A stretch of 64,000 nucleotides of DNA from Dipteris shenzhenensis (lineage: Eukaryota; Polypodiophyta; Polypodiopsida; Gleicheniales), in the NCBI GenBank assembly GCA_047967505.1, contig CM106540.1. One strand, 5' to 3'. A model generated the notes under the pieces. That model was not told where the DNA came from. It made no database searches and saw only the letters and a list, made by a program, of their open reading frames with translations. Each line of letters begins with the position of its first letter. Position 1 is the first letter of the stretch. This document shows, in pieces, positions 51,866 through 63,249 of this stretch. Both the position numbers and the translations under genes were made by a program.

Positions 51866-52886
51866 TTTAAGGAGTGTTTGTAGCAAAGAGAATTAGAGAG
51901 GATGTACTAAGGTGATATGTGAAGCTAATGTGAAGGTGGTGGTGTTGCAGGAGATTAAATGTGGAGAGGATGAGTTTTTTGGTTGGTGGTGCGAAATTTG
52001 GACTTCATGAATTATCTTGGCAAAGGTAAAGGTGATGCGCTTATTTTTGTGAAGCAGTAGCTCTCGTGCGAGAGTTGTGAAGGGATATGGAGGGACTTGT
52101 GATGGCAGTGGATGTGTCTTGTTTGAATGTGTTGTTCAATGTGGTGTGTGTGTGTGTGTCTCAACTGGCAGTAATGGGAGGGCAAGTTGCTGTCATGCAT
52201 AATTCAATGACAAGGGCAAACCATGCATGCAAATTTACAAGGAGGGTCGCACTCTGTCTTAGAAATATCGACAGAGTCATATTCACATAAATAGCACATA
52301 CCCAAACAATCAATCTTTGTACTTTCCAAGCTACCAATTCATATCGAGTCTGGATGAGCCATTAAATTTAATTGAGGAAATTAAATATGCCTAATTCATA
52401 CCATTATTACAAAGTTATAGGTAGTGCTTTGAAAAATCTTTACTCCATATATTTTGCCTATCGTTGAGATGAACGCAAAAGAAGAAGTTTGTAACAAGGG
52501 CTTTGCAAAAATTAACCTATGAGAGTTGATCTCATGAGAAATGGTGGTATATTCTCACAAGAGTAGCTAACAAGAAGAAGTGTTGACTAAGCAATTTAGT
52601 AATTCATACAAAATCAATAGAATGTCAGCTACTTTTGAAATACACGAGCCTCTTCCTAATACATCAAACACTCACCCTAGCGTTGTATTAGATAATTCAG
52701 GAAAATCCCAATTTCCAGCTTGGCAATATTTGGAGAAATTATAGCCTTTCTCCATGAAAAAACAATAGAAATAGGAAAGAAAACTACATTCTCATTCACA
52801 AAAGTATGAAACATCAATTGCATTCACTTGATAAATAGAACCATAAATTTAGAAAAGACATTATCGTTCATGTAAGTATGAGACTC

Positions 52887-53140
52887 GCTAGCTCGTGACA
52901 CCACTTCCAAAAATATGTTGCCAATGGGGTTGCTTGCAATTGTCCCCATTTCTGGTGGCATGTTTTCTTGTATAGTAGTTGTCTCCCTCCCCTCCATGCA
53001 TCATTAATTCCAAAATCCAGATTGACCTTAAAAGTTGCTAGCTCCTGGCAGCACTTCCAATATTGTGCCCATTTTTGGTGTTATGTTTTCCTGTGTAGTA
53101 TTTGTCTCCCTCTCCTTCCATGCATTAATGATTCTTGTGG
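52887..53140. repeat. 150-bp tandem duplication
   Basis: GCTAGCTC...CACTTCCAA, then TGTTTTCYTGTRTAGTA and TGTCTCCCTC, occur at 52887 and again at 53037. The region 52260-52887 before it holds nothing recognisable. Confidence 0.85.
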
Positions 53141-53164
53141 AGTGTAATTCCAACAAGTACATTT

Positions 53165-53725
53165 ATTATATTTACAATGTAGTAGTGGCATTCTCCCTCT
53201 AATGTTATGTAGAGTGGCACTAGTGCTATTCTCCCTATGTGGTTGTGGAGAATGGCACTAGTGCCATCCTCCCATGAGGTAGTGAAGAATAACACTTGTG
53301 CCATAAAGAACTGCACAAAGTGCTATTCTCTATCACCTCATGGAGAGAACTACACTTGTGCAGTTCTCCATGGCATTGGTGCCATTCTCAACATCATGAG
53401 GGTTCTCAATAAGCGTTTCAAATACAATAAAAATCCATTGCAAATATTCTAAAACTTGTGGGAAATGGACATGAATTACAAAGCCAAAAAAGGTTAATAA
53501 AATAGATAGAAGAAATACAAATGGGGAGAATGGCACTAGATCCCTCATACGAATTGGTGGGGAATGGCACTAGTACCATTCTTCTTTTAGGGAACGGCAA
53601 TAACAACATCCCTCTTATGATGTTATGGAGAATTTCTCTCTAACCTCATTGGGAGAATGGAACTACTGCCATTCTCCATAACCTCATCAAGAGAATGGCA
53701 TTAGTGCCAATCTTCAAAATCCAAC
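53165..53725. repeat. Palindromic repeat cluster 1
   Basis: About a dozen degenerate copies of a perfect-palindrome consensus, GAATGGCACTAGTGCCATTC, some as half-sites, separated by 15-60 bp of AT-rich sequence. An example is GAATGGCACTAGTGCCAT at 53251. Confidence 0.85.
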
Positions 53726-53880
53726 TGATCTTAAGAAAGCACTTTAATGCATGCTTTAAAGGAACCAATACTACGATACATTTTAAATCAAAACACACAA
53801 AACTAGGAATGCATCATAAAAGCGGCAATTGAAATGGTTGCTTCATGTATAAAACAAGTATTGACATGCTATGAATCCAT

Positions 53881-55117
53881 TTACAAATTTGCAAGTGATG
53901 TAAGAAGCGAAATACTAGCAAGTTCATGGGCAGCTATAGGAGACAAAGGTCCCATAGGCTCACCACTATCATCATCATTAGGTAGTGGCGATTGAACTTT
54001 TTTTTGAAGTGGCTTCTTGATGCTGGACCAGAAGTTTATGATAGGATCACTTGTTGCTAGATCAAAACAAAGGGTCTCAACATCTATGGCTTGTGCATTT
54101 GTCAACACCAAAGAGACCACTCTTATTTGAGAGGATAACGCATGCATTGTAGGAATTACTTTGGTGAAGAAGTCAACAATATATTGATCTTGCCTGCAAA
54201 AGCTCTTGATTCTTTCTTTGATGATGTGACCTTTAGTAGCCTCCTGTGGATCCTTTGGTGTCTCTTCATCCTCACTATTAAGAAAAATGTTATCCTCCAG
54301 TATCTTGGCGACTTCCATGATGTGATTAAATCCAACAAAACTACCATTTGAGCTCAAGAATGTCAAAATATCAAATGTTTCTTTGAAACCCATTAGCACA
54401 TTATCATCCGTGTGAATAACATATACAAACCTTTGACTCCAACATAAATACTCATCAATGGCATTCTTGAGATTATCATCTTTGTCATATTGAGGAATGA
54501 TTTAAAAAACAAACTGTGATGGAGATAGTGTGGTTTGCATCACACCTTTAATCAACTTTCAAAATGTATCTTTATTCCATCGAAGTCTTTGGCAACCCCT
54601 TATGTAGTATTAAGCACACACAAGCTAATAGGAAGGCCATCCTTAAAGTGCTGGGTTAACCTTCCATTTTCATATTCATTAGAGAGACAGCCCATGGAAA
54701 ACAAGATTTTGACCCGAGGCTGCCATCTTTTTAAGATCTATGATCCATTCAACATACTTGATTGCAGTTAGTGGAAAGTCAAGTGTTGCTATGCTAACTT
54801 GGAGATTTTCCTTCAGCCATGTCTCACAACATCCGTGCAAGCTCTGATAAGCAACTAGACAAATGTTGAATAGTTTTCAAGGTTGTCCCAAGTCCCAAAC
54901 GAGGGATTTGGGATAGGGCAGTGACTTCCTTATCTTGTTTAGACTTGATGAGTACAATATTACCCGACTCCATCTCCTCTTGGATCATTCTGGCACTATT
55001 GTCATCCAACCCCAATAAGTGCCTCATATATGTTATTGTTGTTTGATGACCTCCCTCCTGCTCTAATGTCAAAATTTTGATCCACCTTTTGTATATATCA
55101 TCCTCATAGGCTACCAT
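53881..55117 (-). pseudogene. Unrecognised coding-like segments between palindrome clusters
   Basis: Two minus-strand open blocks: 54824-55117 (YMRHLLGLDDNSARMIQEEM) and 53881-54399 (HIMEVAKILEDNIFLNSEDE, HIIKERIKSFCRQDQYIVDF, VETLCFDLATSDPIINFWSS). The composition looks protein-coding and amphipathic, but I recognise no domain. The stretch between them (54400-54823) has several stops. It may be an old gene or part of an undescribed repeat family. Confidence 0.4.
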
Positions 55118-55261
55118 ATTGGTGTCCTTGGTGGAAATTTGGCACCCATGGACACATTGACAATTGAAACTAAAATTTGAAAAAAGTTAAGGGAAAATCA
55201 TAATCAATTCATGTAAAAGCTAAGTTCAAATCCAACCTCTATAGACAAACTAGGGCTAATG

Positions 55262-55520
55262 AAGAATGGTAGTAGTGCCACTCTTATCCTCCACTCTATA
55301 GAGAGTGGCAACATCATAGAGAGTGGCACTGATGGCATTCTTCCGTAAGGGATGATACTTTGATCATCCTCCCTAAGGAGAGAGTGGCACTAGTGCCATT
55401 CTTACTCTACACTCTATGAAGAATGGCACTAGTGCCAATCTTTTGAGAGAGGAGAGTATGAATCGCACTAGTGCCAGTCTCTCTTTTGCAGAAGAATAAC
55501 ACTAGCTCCATTCTCCAAAA
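55262..55520. repeat. Palindromic repeat cluster 2
   Basis: Seven or eight copies of the same palindrome, some with GAGAGTGGCAC in place of GAGAATGGCAC; for example AGTGGCACTAGTGCCATTCT at 55384 and GAATGGCACTAGTGCCAATC at 55421. Confidence 0.85.
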
Positions 55521-55599
55521 GAAGTTGGAAAAACAAACTGCAAATAAAAAATGAAAAGTATAGTTAAAACCTTTAGCAAAAAATAAAGCAAATAAAAAG

Positions 55600-57000
55600 T
55601 AGGGAACCTTAGACCCTAGTTTTGGAGATCCTTATGACCTTTCACAAGGCTTGGGCCTAGCTTATTTGGTTGACCAAAGGCAATCCATTGGGATCTAAGA
55701 TGCTACAAGATATCAATGTATGGTTGGTTCTTTAGAACAGTTTTGAGTGTCCATATTGGCCATTGATGATTCTTAGTAGCTCACACTTTCTGGGGCATTG
55801 ACCAACTTGCGTGCCTTTCTCCTTGTAAAAAAACTCTTCCTTGCTGCTACAAATGCTTCTCCCTGTGGTGTGTCTCTTATGAAAAATTTTGTTGCAACCA
55901 TTGAGTGTTGGGCCAGTAAGAATCTAGTTATTATACTGTCATAACTTTTCTTTTTGTACCTCGTCCTTCCACATTGGATTATCTATGCCTCTGTGAAACG
56001 GCATCAAGTAGGTACATGTCATTGGATATTTTGACATAGTGTCAAATTTTCTAACCAATTCATTAATGTAGCTAAGTTTCGAGGCTCTATACACATATTT
56101 ACTAGGTGCTAGGTGCTAGATGACAGTTCACAATAGGAATGGACACCTCAAACTCAATTCCGAATGGAAAGTACTCCATATAATCCATCAATCTTGCCAA
56201 GCCAGTGTCCTTTTTCTCAAGTATTTTGTAGACTACCTTGTAGTCAATAACCTACCATGATTTCTTGTATGACACAATTTTATCTCTCGTTCTAGATACA
56301 CCACTGCCCATGCCAGATTCATTCACCTTGCCCCCACTAATGCTTATATCCTCGCCTACTTCTTTGTCCCCTCTACTTGTGTGTGACTCCTTTTCTCCAT
56401 CTTTTTTTAGCCCCCAGACCTTCTTGAACCAGTGTGTGACAAAGAACTTGACTCTTTCCCCACCCTAGTGGTCCATGTATCCTTCTCTTTCCTTTTGTCT
56501 GGTGATACCCTTGAACTTGCCCCTTTGTCTTTTGTTGCCTTGTCTTTCTTAGGTCTCTTTCTACTCTTGGCACTGTCTTCCTTTAAATTATTTTCACTAT
56601 GGAAAAGGCATCGAAAATCTTAGAGCTATTAAAATTTTCAAGCTCAATGTTCTAGCCCTTAGATTCCATGGAGGCACATAATTGCATGGTCATAACATGT
56701 GGGATCCAACAAATACACAATGTTGCCATTTTTATGAACCTTGAGGCAAGGGAGGGCATCCGTTCTTTGAACTTCAAGTTCCACCATTTCTTAAATTTCA
56801 CCGAAATCTTCAAATGATGTTCCTCAAAAAGTTTACAAAGCAATGTATCTTATGGAGCCACTTCATTTAACTAATGTATTAAGTCCATCTCTTTTCAAAA
56901 GAGACCCAATCAACATACAACGCTTTTGAGAGCTTTCTCTTTCCCTTTACCCTAGCCTTATCTACAAAATAATCAACAAGAATTACAACATAATGCATGA
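55600..57000 (-). pseudogene. Second group of unrecognised coding-like segments
   Basis: Minus-strand blocks: GKRKLSKALYVDWVSFEKRW (near 56920), FEEHHLKISVKFKKWWNLKF and ERMPSLASRFIKMATLCICW (56680-56830), and a basic block VERDLRKTRQQKTKGQVQGY (near 56540). Frames change between them. No family is recognised. The order and strand suggest they belong with 53881-55117. Confidence 0.35.
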
Positions 57001-57134
57001 AAATACTGATAACATCACCAATCTGAGATGTACCATTTAAATTATAAAATAATCAAATGAAATCTCACAACAAAAAATTAGTGATCAATTAGAATTTTAG
57101 CAAATGAGCTAAACCAACAAGTAGACAAGGACAA

Positions 57135-58025
57135 AATGGCATTAGTTCCATTCTCCCATTGCAATGGGGGGAATGGCAAAAGTGCCATTCTCCACAAACT
57201 CACAAGGAGGTTGGCACTAGTGCCAACAATCTTTGTCCCAATATGGGGTTATGGAGATCTATGAGAAGAATGGCATTGGTGCCAATCTCCACAACCCATG
57301 AGAGGAATGGCATTGTTGCCAATCTCTACAATTCATGAGAGGAATGGCATTAAACAAATTTCCATGAAAGCATGGAGATTGGCACTAGTGCCATTCTCCT
57401 TTTTTGCAGGGGTAGAATTCAACAAGGGAGAGTGGCAGTATTGCCATACTTAGAAGAATGGTAGTAGAGCCATTGTCCCCATTGCAGTGCCATTATCCCT
57501 AGAGGAAGGACACTTGACACTACTACAATTCCTCCCTTGCCCATGCCATGAGGAGAATGGCACTATTCCCACTCTCCCCTTGGAATAGGTGGAGTGGCAC
57601 TAGTGCCCTTCTCCACAAACTCATAGGGAGATTGGCACATGTGCGAATCTCCACAAACCTCCTTATGGATTAGCAATAATATCAATCTCCATGTGACTAT
57701 GTGGAGAATGGCACCAATGCTAATCCTAGTATGGGGTTGTGGAGATTAATGAGAGGAATGGCACTGGTGCCAAGCACCACAATCCATGAGAGGAATGGCA
57801 CTGATGCCGATCTCCACAATCGATGGGAGGAATGGCACTAAAACAATTTCCATGAAAGCATGGACATTGGCACTAGCGCCATTCTCCACAATCCATGGGA
57901 GGAATGGCAATAAAACAATTTCCATGAAAGCATGGACATTGGCACCAGTGCCATTCTCCATGGATTGTGGAGATTGGCACCAATGCAATTCTCCATCATT
58001 CCTTGGATATTGGAACTAACTCCAT
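57135..58025. repeat. Palindromic repeat cluster 3, densest
   Basis: More than 25 sites or half-sites of GAATGGCACTAGTGCCATTC in 890 bp. Part of it is a higher-order tandem repeat of about 73 bp (TTTCCATGAAAGCATGGACA at 57848 and 57921). Open frames here (for example MALVPMSMLSWKLF on the minus strand) are translations of the repeat, not genes. Confidence 0.88.
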
Positions 58026-58319
58026 TTTCTTTGAAGCAAAATTTGATTTCACCGATGATGTTCTTTCGGTCACTCCTCTGCCCTCCTCGGGTCTCACCCA
58101 TGGCATGACATCACCACTTACCTTCCCCGCAGTCATGACCATCCTCGTCCCAATCATCACATCGGTGTCAGTAGGTTGCACAGCTACACACACATTGCCC
58201 CCATAGCACCAGATGGTCAATTGTCAGCAATTATGGCCGTAGGGACCTCTGCCTTGGGATCTAATGCTGGAGAGGCATCGGAGTGACATAGGTTAGTCAA
58301 CTTAAATCTTACTCTGGGA

Positions 58320-59643
58320 ACCACTGATGATGCAAAGACACCATCCCGGGTGTCTCGACAATGACTGACACCTGATCAGACTATGGAGGCTACTGAACAA
58401 GAACCGTTTGAAACTCGACTGGGTGAAGTTATTTTTGCTTGGGGTAAGTTACCATTTCAAGTTGATTGTCCTCCACTGCCTTAGAATGATATGTTAGATA
58501 TATACTTCAAATCCTCCTTAGGAGAGCTCTTCACCCATGAGGCACAGGTAGAGGAACAGAGCCAGGATCACACATGGCTTTTGTATGCACTAAAGTAGAA
58601 GTGGTCTCCTGTTTGCATGGAGGAGGACTTGGAACAAATTTTCACACTTCCCTTGCAAGAGACACTCGCTTCCAACAAGAAAGCATCCCGAGCTCCGAGT
58701 TGTTATCTAGACATCAATGCACTCGCTCTGGTGGAAGCTCTCGAGGACCCAGAGAGGAAGGAATGAAAGCAGCTTTCAAGGAATATGGCGAACTCATCGA
58801 CATGACTGACCGCATGACCTATCGGGACAGGTACATGGGCTAAAAGATCGCTTCATATGTCTCAGTGCATCATAGATGACAGCTTCATTCAGATGGGTGC
58901 CTCCCTCTTTAATACTATGGGTCAGGTTTGTAAACTACTATCACATAAGCAACACCTCTGCTTGGAACATGAAAAGAAGGTAGCAAACATGCATAAAGAA
59001 TGGGATACAACATTACAGGTTGAAAGAAGCAGAGTGGGGAACAACTCTACAAGCAAGGGAGGCTGAGTGGAAAGCTCAACACGATGAGCTTCAATAGTGT
59101 CTTGGAGCGAAGGAGGCAGAGTGGGCAACCAGCAAGAAGGCCTTGGAGGACAGTCATTCAACCCAACAAGCTGAGATCCAGAGGGAGCTTGCAGCCTTAG
59201 AGGATAGATACACCTCATTAGCAAAGGACAAGCATACTGTTAATCAATAGATGGAGGTGTTGCAGAGTCAAATGAAGCAGATTCTCGAGGAGGACTGTCT
59301 CCAAGTTTCAAATTCCAAGTTGCAAGACAACTTCCATGGGTTGCAAACTAAAAATTCAGCACTCAAATCTAAATATGATCATTATAGCTCTGGGCACCAT
59401 CGATATAAATCCAAGTACAAAGACATTCGCAACCTCACAGACACAGTTGAGGAGGAGGCGAAGACCAAACCTCGGGACATCCACACACCCACCACACCCT
59501 CCCCCTCTGTGACCTTCATCCAGCAAGCAATAGCTCCTGGATCTCACTCCGCCATTTCTTTTTCCCAACTCTGTGCATTTGGATTCTGTAGTTCTCATGT
59601 AAATAAAGGAATTTTGGAGTTGTATGGCCATGAGCCAGTTTGA
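58320..59643 (+). pseudogene. Decayed coiled-coil protein, unrecognised
   Basis: Largely collinear open blocks: WGKLPFQVDCPPLP, DMLDIYFKSSLGELFTHEAQ, DINALALVEALEDPERKE, SFIQMGASLFNTMGQVCKLL, AEWATSKKALEDSHSTQQAE, IQRELAALEDRYTSLAKDKH and MEVLQSQMKQILEEDCLQVS. Several stops and at least two frame changes occur. The second half has long heptad-like Leu/Glu/Lys runs typical of a coiled coil. I recognise no family; a gag-like or plant-transposon accessory protein is possible. Confidence 0.5.
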
Positions 59644-59712
59644 TTTTAGTTTTGGATTTGTATGGCCATGAGCTAGTTTTATTTCAGTTTTGGAGTTGTA
59701 AGGCCATGAGAA
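59612..59712 (+). repeat. 38-bp tandem repeat, three units
   Basis: TTTTGGAGTTGTATGGCCAT starts at 59612, with variants at 59650 and 59688. The first unit overlaps the end of the decayed coiled-coil frame. Confidence 0.85.
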
Positions 59713-59984
59713 TTTTCTTTTTCAGTTTTGGGAATGTCAGACTCTAGGTCACTTTCTTATTAACAATTTATACTTAAAGCTTTCTCACACAGAACCTCGG
59801 TCATTCACTGGGACGGCGAATGATAGTGGCGGGGATTTGTTATACTCTAATTCTTCGGTCATGGACTCCCACCAAGAGTCACACCTGGGTCACATCATGG
59901 TCACCTGAGCAACATGCCAAGGTTGTTAGAACTTGGTCACACCTAGCCACATCGTGTTCACATCTTGGTCATTGTGGAGCGAAC

Positions 59985-60115
59985 AGTACATGACTTGATA
60001 GTACATGACTTGACAGTACATGACTTGGACATGACTTGCCAGTACATGACTTGTACAAGACCTGGACATGACTTCCATATGACGGGAGCAGTACATGACT
60101 GAAGAGTACCAAACC
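59985..60115 (+). repeat. Short tandem repeat of AGTACATGACTTG
   Basis: Six or so units of 12-18 bp (AGTACATGACTTGACAGTAC pattern) with GGACATGACTTG variants. Confidence 0.8.
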
Positions 60116-60119
60116 TCAA

Positions 60120-61130
60120 CCTCAACCGACCATGGTCAAAGTTGATTAGAGTGAAATACTGGCACACTGGACTATAGCAGTTAAGAGAGTGCACAGGTGC
60201 ACAGGCGGTACACCTGTTGGTGCACATGGGATGCTGGATGGGAAGCAGTCCAGCAGTTAAGAGGTATAGGTGGTGCACTAACCCTCGCAAGCAACTAGTG
60301 TCAGGAGCACATGATGGAACTATACTTACTTCCACTTAGTCAATTGGCTAGGTGCGAGAGAAGTTTGCACTACTGTAGGGTATGTTATACTATCAAGCTA
60401 TTGCCTAGTAGAGTCAGCTTGTGATGATGTAGTAGAGACTTCATTGCCATGATACCTCATGCTCAACGTCTCGTGAGGAGAAGGTCCTCCATGGGCTCCT
60501 TATCCTTTCTATAGACATGTGTGTCCTTAGATTGTCGATAATTGGGTTTGTTGAATTGTTATAGGGGCGTTTAGAGCTCTCATTAGAGCACTAGTCTAAG
60601 AAGCAATTAGTGAACTAATAATGTTAATAGTTGTCCTCTAGCAAGGCATGCTAAAGACTACAAGGATGCCTCCACATAAGGTGCATGCAACCTTGTATTT
60701 CCCTTGGTAAAGCTCTAAGGATAATTAAAAGATCAAAATTATCCATGAGAACAAGAGGGCAAGAGGCAAGAATGGAGGCAATAGGGTAGCTTGACGATAT
60801 TTTTTAAATACCCTCACCATCCTAACTACTACACTACTCTATAAGCAATTTATTAAACAATATATTGTTTCTTGAAAGTTGTCACATGCAAATAGCAATA
60901 TTATATTGCATTGTTAAAAAAAGCAACAACAAACACAAGTTTCTTAGAAAACTAACATGATATTTCATCTCAATACAAAGAGAAACCTAGTAGAGTAAGT
61001 TGATTTAGATTTTCTACATTGTGTGTTTATGCAAGAATTCTCAACTAGGAAAAAACAAGGAACAACTTGATTAAACCACAAACAAAAGGAAAAAAAGGGC
61101 TGAACAATTAATAATATGTTATACAAAGCT
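60120..61130. other. No recognisable gene
   Basis: AT-rich sequence without convincing coding features. Confidence 0.4.
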
Positions 61131-61132
61131 CT

Positions 61133-61185
61133 ATTGAGTAGCATTACTTGAAAAATATTATTGAGTAGCATTACTTGAAAAACAT
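61133..61185. repeat. 27-bp tandem duplication
   Basis: ATTGAGTAGCATTACTTGAA occurs at 61133 and 61160. Confidence 0.85.
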
Positions 61186-61914
61186 GGAAAGTCTTACCAC
61201 CTCTCCAAATCCTATGTAGGTGGTGGGAGTTGAAATCAATCATGTTTCACTCTCAAGGCTCTTATTGAGGAGTTCAGATATTGAGATTGGAGGGTCTATC
61301 CACATTGCCAATCACCAACCATGATGATGGTGATGAATCCAAAGTAGTCAAAGTGAGGGCTCTACATTAGAAGAACATCAATGACAAAAATGGGACAAGA
61401 AGAAAGCCAAGAACTCACTTGAAAGCTAAAAAAGCCATCAAGACAAAGAGAAGAGAGACTTGACATTCGAGTATGCTCTTAAACCATGACAACTTCAAGA
61501 ATCAACCTTGAAAAGGTATTTGAATGTAATAGGCATCCCCAAACATTTAAAACATCAAACCCAGCAAAAGTTGAAGACCTTCAATAGGCTATAGGGGAGT
61601 GGAGTCAAAGATGTACAATGATAGAACCCTCAATTTGAGCACAATTGAAAATTTTCATTTCCTACGTTTTTGTTGCACAACACATCCATTTAAAGGATGT
61701 GTTGATAGGAGTTGCATAAGGATCTCAATGATTATGAGAGAGAAGCTATCTTTCTTTCTTCTTTTTTGGCGGGGAAAAAGTAGAGCAAAATTGTATTAAC
61801 GAGGAAAAAAGGAAGATTTACAAAAAAAAAGATTTTCAGCTGTAAACGACTGATGCTAATACACTATTGAAAGTCCTTCTAGTGTCTGCGATGATCTTGT
61901 CAATATCCACTTGA

Positions 61915-63239
61915 TCAGCTCTTATCTTGCAGAAAACCACATTGTTCCTGAACTTCCAAACATGCCATATGGCTCTTATAACTACCAGGCATCATAAGAA
62001 CCATCATTGAAGCAACCTCTATTACCAAAGATATCCATTCTCTAGGAAGGCCAAAGAACCACTTAAGACTTTTCCTCCAAACATTCCGACACACCACACA
62101 GCCCCATAGAATGTGAGGGTGTGTTTCAATGTTGCCATTGCATAGCGGGCAAAAAGGTGACAACTTGGGATGCCAATTGGACAATCTCTCCCTCATAGCT
62201 AGCTTGCATTCAAATACTCTCCAAAGAATTAGGTTCAGCTTGAAGGATGGTATAACTTTAAGACTTCTTTGCAATCTGCAATACCATACTTCACATTTAT
62301 AAAATGGAGCAAAATACTTCCATTGGGCTGCAAACCAAATCTGCAACTGAAAAGGAGGGAGGCACATTGAAATCTTTTAAAGAACATCTATGCATCATTT
62401 TTCGAGAGCTTAATGCAAAATCTTTAAAGTCACTGCTGAATATGTACATGTGACTTGATGGCCAATCATCTCGAATGTTCTCTATAGGATTCTAAACCAA
62501 CCCCTTTTCTGATTTTGAAAGTTGGAACTTGCATGCCACTACTGAGTCAATGAAGCACCAATTTCCAATCCCCGGGTGCCATATTACTCTTAAGGTCTTT
62601 AAATCCTTCCTAAAAAGTCTGGCAACCACTCTTGGGTGACTTCTGAACACGATAATATCCTCCCTAAAGGCCCAACCTAGCAACTAGAATGACTTGCCTA
62701 AAGACGTATCACTATATATGGATTTGAGACAAGCCCAATAGCATCCCTTTACTTTAGTTTCCAAATTTGCGTTAGCCTAGACAAGACTTTCGAGGTGGAA
62801 TATGGATAGATGCATCTGGCAGAATCACATCTTTCCATGGCTCACTAATACCCCTAGGAGCGATCCTGCAAATCAATAATCTTGAGATTTTCACCCAAGG
62901 CAATCTCGCCTCAATAGCATTTGAGAACAATGCATCATTTTTATCCCTCATTCTTTCCAGTCCAAGATCTTCTACCTGCTTAGGACTTACCAGCAAATCC
63001 AATGCAAATGCATGCCAACATTTGTACCATATGAAATTGCATACCATCTTGTCAATCTTTTTTAGGCATGAACTAGAAAAGGGCATAACTGACAACACAT
63101 GAACGAAGAATGGTGCCATGATATGCTTTGCAATGGTTGTTCTACTGGCTAAAGATATTTTTTTGCAACTCCATCTATCAAACTTATCTTGTATCTTTTG
63201 GAAAGACGATTCAAATATACTTTTCATTGATATTCCCAT
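61915..63239 (-). pseudogene. LINE D post-RT region and zf-RVT domain
   Basis: KIQDKFDRWSCKKISLASRT, IDKMVCNFIWYKCWHAFALD and VEDLGLERMRDKNDALFSNA are the connection region (RxxLxxxVLxSxPxY...FxW...GGLGxR). The C-terminal zinc region reads LWRVFECKLAMRERLSNWHP, SPFCPLCNGNIETHPHILWG and CVVCRNVW. It has a C-x2-C...H-x4-C pattern and is well preserved. A stop and frame changes separate the blocks. Confidence 0.78.
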
Positions 63240-63249
63240 TCCAGTAGGG

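Larger units (their letters stand above)
50590..52260 (+). pseudogene. Probable LINE ORF1-endonuclease remnant
   Basis: Open segments in changing frames: FFTRRVPSFEEIRRLLECEL (near 50715), VFSLFRCASKMVCKVL, AQEIHDRLDVKLLDGLVYIQ (near 51190). From about 51920 it reads VKVVVLQEIKCGEDEFFGWW, the vxxLQExK opening of an L1 endonuclease. The ORF1 assignment of the first part is weaker. Two tandem duplications lie inside it. Confidence 0.5.

Noticed and set aside
53165-58025. CRISPR array
   Set aside because: Units are degenerate palindromes at irregular spacing with no unique spacers of constant length, and the sequence is plant nuclear DNA.
57746-58101. Small minus-strand proteins of the form MALVPMSMLSWKLF
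   Set aside because: They are translations of the palindromic repeat and its 73-bp tandem form.
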